From assembly GCA_012271225.1 (NCBI GenBank), contig JAAXGS010000080.1:1-9427 (forward strand): a DNA stretch of 9,427 bases, written 5' to 3'. Source of the DNA: Dehalococcoidia bacterium. GTDB taxonomy: Bacteria > Chloroflexota > Dehalococcoidia > UBA6926. This document shows, one piece after another, positions 6,196-9,427 of the stretch (positions within the stretch are counted from its first letter, which is position 1; the number at the start of each line of letters is the position of its first letter). The notes beneath the pieces were generated by a model. That model was not told where the DNA came from. It ran no database searches and saw nothing but the letters and a program-made list of their open reading frames with translations. The position numbers were made by a program, and so were the translations under genes.

Positions 6196-6597
6196 ATGAC
6201 CACGCACGGCGGCGCTGTCCCAACCCAACAGAACTGCCCAAACTGCAATGCCCTTGTGTATTACGAGGGGCACAGCGAGTTGGCGTCAAACCTTGTGCCG
6301 CATCGGTTCCACTGCCATGCGTGCGGGGGCGTCTTTCTGGTTCGGTCCACATCGCACAAGCCGCCGCGCTTCCGCATCACCATGCGGCACGCGGCAGCCG
6401 GGCCGGGAGAGGCCGCCGCCGCTGAGGCCATCGCCCATCAGAGCCACGACCACGGCGATGACGATGCGCACGCAGGCGAGGATGTTTCAGCGGACGCGCT
6501 CCCTGAGGATCAAGGACGACAGGAGCCTGCCGTGACAGCCGAGGAGTCTCCGGCCAGCGAGATAGACCCCGCGTCCGGCACTGAACGGACGGAGTAA
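6196..6597 (+). CDS. Small zinc-ribbon protein with an acidic, His-rich tail
   Basis: 133 aa. The N-terminal half holds two CxxC knuckles, Cys14/Cys17 (CPNC) and Cys40/Cys43 (CHAC), separated by 22 residues: a treble-clef or zinc-ribbon arrangement expected to bind one Zn2+. Residues about 44-65 (GGVFLVRSTSHKPPRFRITMRH) are basic, and could contact nucleic acid. From about residue 66 the protein becomes low-complexity: Ala/Gly-rich, then HQSHDHGDDDAHAGED (81-96), then an acidic Glu/Pro/Ser tail likely to be disordered. No catalytic domain or membrane segment is seen. It sits 34 bp after the 86-aa ORF and only 9 bp before pheT, so it is probably co-transcribed with the synthetase genes. The function is unknown: nucleic-acid or protein binding is generic for zinc ribbons, and a PheRS-related role is inference from position. 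Confidence 0.85.
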   Translation: MTTHGGAVPTQQNCPNCNALVYYEGHSELASNLVPHRFHCHACGGVFLVRSTSHKPPRFRITMRHAAAGPGEAAAAEAIAHQSHDHGDDDAHAGEDVSADALPEDQGRQEPAVTAEESPASEIDPASGTERTE

Positions 6598-6606
6598 GGC
6601 GTCACC

Positions 6607-9063
6607 ATGCGCGTGTCCCTGACGTGGCTGCGGGAATACGTCGACTTTGACCTTGCGCCGGAGGAGTTGGCCCACAGGCTGACCATGGCCGGCCTGGAGG
6701 TGAGCGGCATTGAGCGGATCGGCGGTGAGTGGGACAATATCCTGGTGGGGAGCGTCGCGCGGCTGGGGCCGCATCCTAACGCGGACCGTCTCCGGTTGGC
6801 GACCGTTGACACGGGCGCGGAGCAGGTGGAGGTTGTCTGCGGCGCGCCCAACGTTGCCCCCGGCCAAAAGATCGTATTTGCCCGCGCGGGCGCGCGTCTG
6901 ACACATCCAGAAACGGGCGAGCGGGAAACGCTGAAGGCGGCGCGGATTCGCGGCGTCGTCTCAAACGGCATGATCTGCTCAGAGCGTGAGCTCGGCCTCG
7001 GCGATGACCATGACGGGATTCTTGTGCTGCCGGATGACGCCGTCCCCGGCGCAGCCCTGGAGGACTACCTTGGCGACGTGATTCTCGACGTGGAGGTCAC
7101 GGCCAACCGCCCGGACTGTCTGTCCATGCTCGGTGTGGCGTGGGAGGTGGCCGCCCTGACGGGAAACCCCGTGCGCATGCCCTCAACGGAATACGCGGCG
7201 GAGGGAGACCCGATCACAACGGCGGACCTGGTGGATCTGCGCGCGCCGGAGCTGGTGCCCCGCTACACCTCCGCGCTGGTGACCGGAATCACCGTGGGCC
7301 CCGCGCCGGGATGGATGCAGCTGCGGCTGCAGGCCGCCGGCGTGCGGCCGATCTCCAACGTTGTCGACATCACCAACTATGTGATGCTGGAGACGGGGCA
7401 GCCGCTGCACGCCTTCGACCGCGCCGCCCTGGCCGGCGGACGGCTCATTGTGCGCCGCGCAACGACGGATGAGCCGCTGACGACCCTGGACGGACGCGCG
7501 CACACACTGTCCACGGAGGATCTTGTCATCGCGGATGAGAACGGCCCCGTGGGACTGGGCGGCATCATGGGCGGCGAGAACTCTGAGGTTTCAGACTCGA
7601 CGCGGGACATCATTCTGGAGTCCGCGTCATTCGACTTCGCAAACACGCGGCGCACCGTCCAGCGCCACCGCATTGAGGTGGGCGGCAAGCGCGGGACGGA
7701 GGCGTCACAACGGTTTGAGCGGAACCTGCCCATCACCCTGCCGCCGGTGGGGCTGCGCCGCGCCGCAAAGATGCTCGTCGAGCTGTGCGGCGGCGTCGCC
7801 GCGCAGGGTATCGCGGACGACTGGCCGGGGCGGCATGAGCCCGCCACCGTCACAATGACATCGGAACGGATGAGAAACGTTCTGGGAATGGACCCGGGCC
7901 TGGAGACGTCCGCGCGGACGCTGCGCTCTCTTGGATTCGATGTGTCCGTCGCGGACGGGCCGGACGGCGCCTACACGATCACCGCAACCGTCCCCCCCTG
8001 GCGGACGGACATCGGCATCGCCGACGATCTGATTGAGGAGGTGGCGCGAATCATCGGCTATGACGCGATTCCCGTGACACTCTTGCCGCCAACCGGAGAG
8101 CCCGATGTCCCTGACCCCCTGACGCGCCTGAAGGACGATGTGCGGGATGCGCTTGCGCGGCTGGGGAATCAGGAGACGATCTCCTACCCGCTGGTGCCGA
8201 TGGAGCTGCTGAGGACGACGATCCCGGGCGACGCGCCGCAGGACCCCCTGCGGGTGTGGAATCGCATGTCACCGGACCAGGAATACCTGCGAACGACGCT
8301 GCGCGGCAGCCTGCTCCGCACGCTGGCAACCAATGAGCGGGGCATTGGGCGGGAATCCTACCGCCTGTTTGAGATCGGACAGGCGTACCTGCCGCGCGGC
8401 CCGCGCCATCAGCCGGAGGAACGGACATACGTCTGCGGCGTCCTTGCCGGCGCTCGCGCCGCCCGGTCATGGATCGGCGGAAACGCCGCCGCGCCGGATG
8501 AGATGGATTTCTTTGACGCGAAGGGGCTTGTCGAGAGCCTGCTTGAGACGATCAACGTCCGCGCGCGCTATGAGGCGGCGGATGACCGCATTCTGGCGCA
8601 CGGCCGGACGGCGCGCATCCTGGCGGAGGACGAGAACCGCCCCATTGGCGTTCTTGGCGAGGTGCACCCGGATACGCTTGCGGCGCTGGACATCCGGGCC
8701 TCACGCGTCGTCCTCTATGAGATCGACCTGCAGGCCGCGCTGAGCCATCGCGAGGAACGCGACAGGGCGTGGCAGCCCGTCTCGCGCTATCCGGGCCTGC
8801 GCCGTGAACTCGCCCTGCTGGTCGATGAGACATCGCCCGCCGGCGCGGTGGCTGACATCATCAGAAACTTCCCCTCGGTCATGACATCGGCCCTGGTGGA
8901 TGTCTATCAGGGGCCGCAGGTGCCGGACGGCCAAAAATCCCTGGCGTTCTCCCTGGTCTGGCAATCGCCCATGCGCACGCTGACGGACCATGAGGTCGAC
9001 GTGGCGCAGGCGCAGTTGCTGGACAAACTGCGGCGGGAGACGGGCGCGGTTCTGCGGTCATAG
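6607..9063 (+). CDS. pheT: Phenylalanine--tRNA ligase beta subunit
   Basis: Beta subunit of PheRS; it holds the tRNA and hydrolyses mischarged Tyr-tRNA-Phe. It has 818 aa, full length for the family. Domain order seen: N-terminal MRVSLTWLREYVDF; EMAP/OB-fold tRNA-binding domain (about 40-150, with HPNADRLRLATVD and GMICSERELGLGDDHDGI); VTANRPDCLSMLGVAWEVA; B3/B4 editing domain (about 210-385) with RPISNVVDITNYVMLE, GQPLHAFD (His268) and ILESASF (Glu338); the B5 domain (about 410-485); the catalytic-like core; and a C-terminal ferredoxin-fold anticodon-binding domain from about 725 (RYPGLRRELALLVDE). The segment after TEAS reads QRFERNLP where many bacterial PheT have RFERGVDP. The start ATG at 6607 is 9 bp after the upstream stop, with GGAG and AAGG just upstream, favouring translational coupling to the zinc-ribbon gene. 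The two genes between it and pheS are unusual. Confidence 0.97.
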   Translation: MRVSLTWLREYVDFDLAPEELAHRLTMAGLEVSGIERIGGEWDNILVGSVARLGPHPNADRLRLATVDTGAEQVEVVCGAPNVAPGQKIVFARAGARLTHPETGERETLKAARIRGVVSNGMICSERELGLGDDHDGILVLPDDAVPGAALEDYLGDVILDVEVTANRPDCLSMLGVAWEVAALTGNPVRMPSTEYAAEGDPITTADLVDLRAPELVPRYTSALVTGITVGPAPGWMQLRLQAAGVRPISNVVDITNYVMLETGQPLHAFDRAALAGGRLIVRRATTDEPLTTLDGRAHTLSTEDLVIADENGPVGLGGIMGGENSEVSDSTRDIILESASFDFANTRRTVQRHRIEVGGKRGTEASQRFERNLPITLPPVGLRRAAKMLVELCGGVAAQGIADDWPGRHEPATVTMTSERMRNVLGMDPGLETSARTLRSLGFDVSVADGPDGAYTITATVPPWRTDIGIADDLIEEVARIIGYDAIPVTLLPPTGEPDVPDPLTRLKDDVRDALARLGNQETISYPLVPMELLRTTIPGDAPQDPLRVWNRMSPDQEYLRTTLRGSLLRTLATNERGIGRESYRLFEIGQAYLPRGPRHQPEERTYVCGVLAGARAARSWIGGNAAAPDEMDFFDAKGLVESLLETINVRARYEAADDRILAHGRTARILAEDENRPIGVLGEVHPDTLAALDIRASRVVLYEIDLQAALSHREERDRAWQPVSRYPGLRRELALLVDETSPAGAVADIIRNFPSVMTSALVDVYQGPQVPDGQKSLAFSLVWQSPMRTLTDHEVDVAQAQLLDKLRRETGAVLRS

Positions 9064-9101
9064 CCGCAGCGCGCCCCAAACAGCGGAGGCGCAACGGGAC
9101 A

Positions 9102-9427
9102 ATGACAGCACAGACGGGCATGATTCTGGTTGAGGAGGCTCTGGAGCGCGTTCTGTCCGCAATCCGGCCGCTGCCGCCCGCCCGTGTTCCCCTCTCGGAC
9201 GCGGACGGGCTCATTCTTGCGGAGGATATCCGCTCCGCCATATCCATCCCCCCGCTGCCGAACTCCGCCATGGACGGCTACGCGGTCCGCGCGGAGGACG
9301 TGGCCGGAGCGCGGCAGGACGCGCCGACCACTCTGCCCGTCATTGGGGAAATCGCCGCCGGATCGCCGCCGGAGCCGCCCGTGACGCCGGGCGCGGCGGT
9401 CCGCATCATGACCGGCGCGCCGGTGCC
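9102..9427 (+). CDS. moeA: Molybdopterin molybdenumtransferase MoeA, N-terminal part only
   Basis: The first 108 codons of a gene that continues past the window. Family role: MoeA inserts molybdate into adenylylated molybdopterin to make the molybdenum cofactor, in the cytoplasm. The signature is clear: a leading helix (LVEEALERVLSAI), PARVPLSDADGLILAEDI, the PPLPNSAMDGYAVRAEDV motif region, then GEIAAGSPPEPPVTPGAAVRIMTGAPVP, all in the order and spacing of the MoeA N-terminal domains. GGAGG (9085-9089) lies 12 nt before the ATG, a little far; an in-frame ATG at 9120 lacks any ribosome site. It starts 38 bp after pheT on the same strand with no terminator between, so read-through from the pheS-pheT cluster is likely. 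The C-terminal MoCF-binding and domain IV parts are outside the window. Confidence 0.94.
   Translation, partial: MTAQTGMILVEEALERVLSAIRPLPPARVPLSDADGLILAEDIRSAISIPPLPNSAMDGYAVRAEDVAGARQDAPTTLPVIGEIAAGSPPEPPVTPGAAVRIMTGAPV

Overview
The window is GC-rich bacterial chromosomal DNA, densely coding, with no mobile element, tRNA, rRNA or CRISPR array that I can see. The gene content is housekeeping: phenylalanyl-tRNA synthetase, an M1 aminopeptidase and molybdenum cofactor synthesis, plus an MFS transporter and a HicB-like protein. Low use of TTA, CTA and TCA codons leaves long open frames antisense to the real genes. The MFS protein and the PheS/PheT pair resemble those I remember from Chloroflexota, but assignment to that phylum is a weak inference.

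Left half, minus strand: an MFS permease (2668-3975) is followed by a large M1-family zinc aminopeptidase (1-2530), whose C-terminus runs off the window. A 137-bp gap between them holds a plausible promoter for the peptidase. A divergent spacer (3976-4139) separates this block from the plus-strand genes.

Right half, plus strand: a 171-aa protein has a HicB-type antitoxin N-terminus and a C-terminal tail resembling the end of HicA toxins, with no separate hicA beside it. Next comes a good sigma-70-type promoter (4689-4717), a structured leader of about 70 nt, and a compact cluster: pheS, an unrecognised 86-aa ORF, a 133-aa zinc-ribbon protein, pheT and moeA (cut by the window end). Gaps within the cluster are 53, 34, 9 and 38 bp, so co-transcription from the pheS promoter is likely.

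PheS and PheT form the (alpha-beta)2 enzyme that charges tRNA-Phe. The two small proteins between them are the main unexplained content, together with the HicB/HicA-like hybrid. Three genes (MFS, hicB-like, zinc ribbon) have a -10-like hexamer 6-9 nt before the start codon and no clear Shine-Dalgarno, suggesting leaderless mRNAs. The 86-aa ORF has a strong Shine-Dalgarno, so both modes of initiation may coexist. No clearly novel defence or mobile system is visible.
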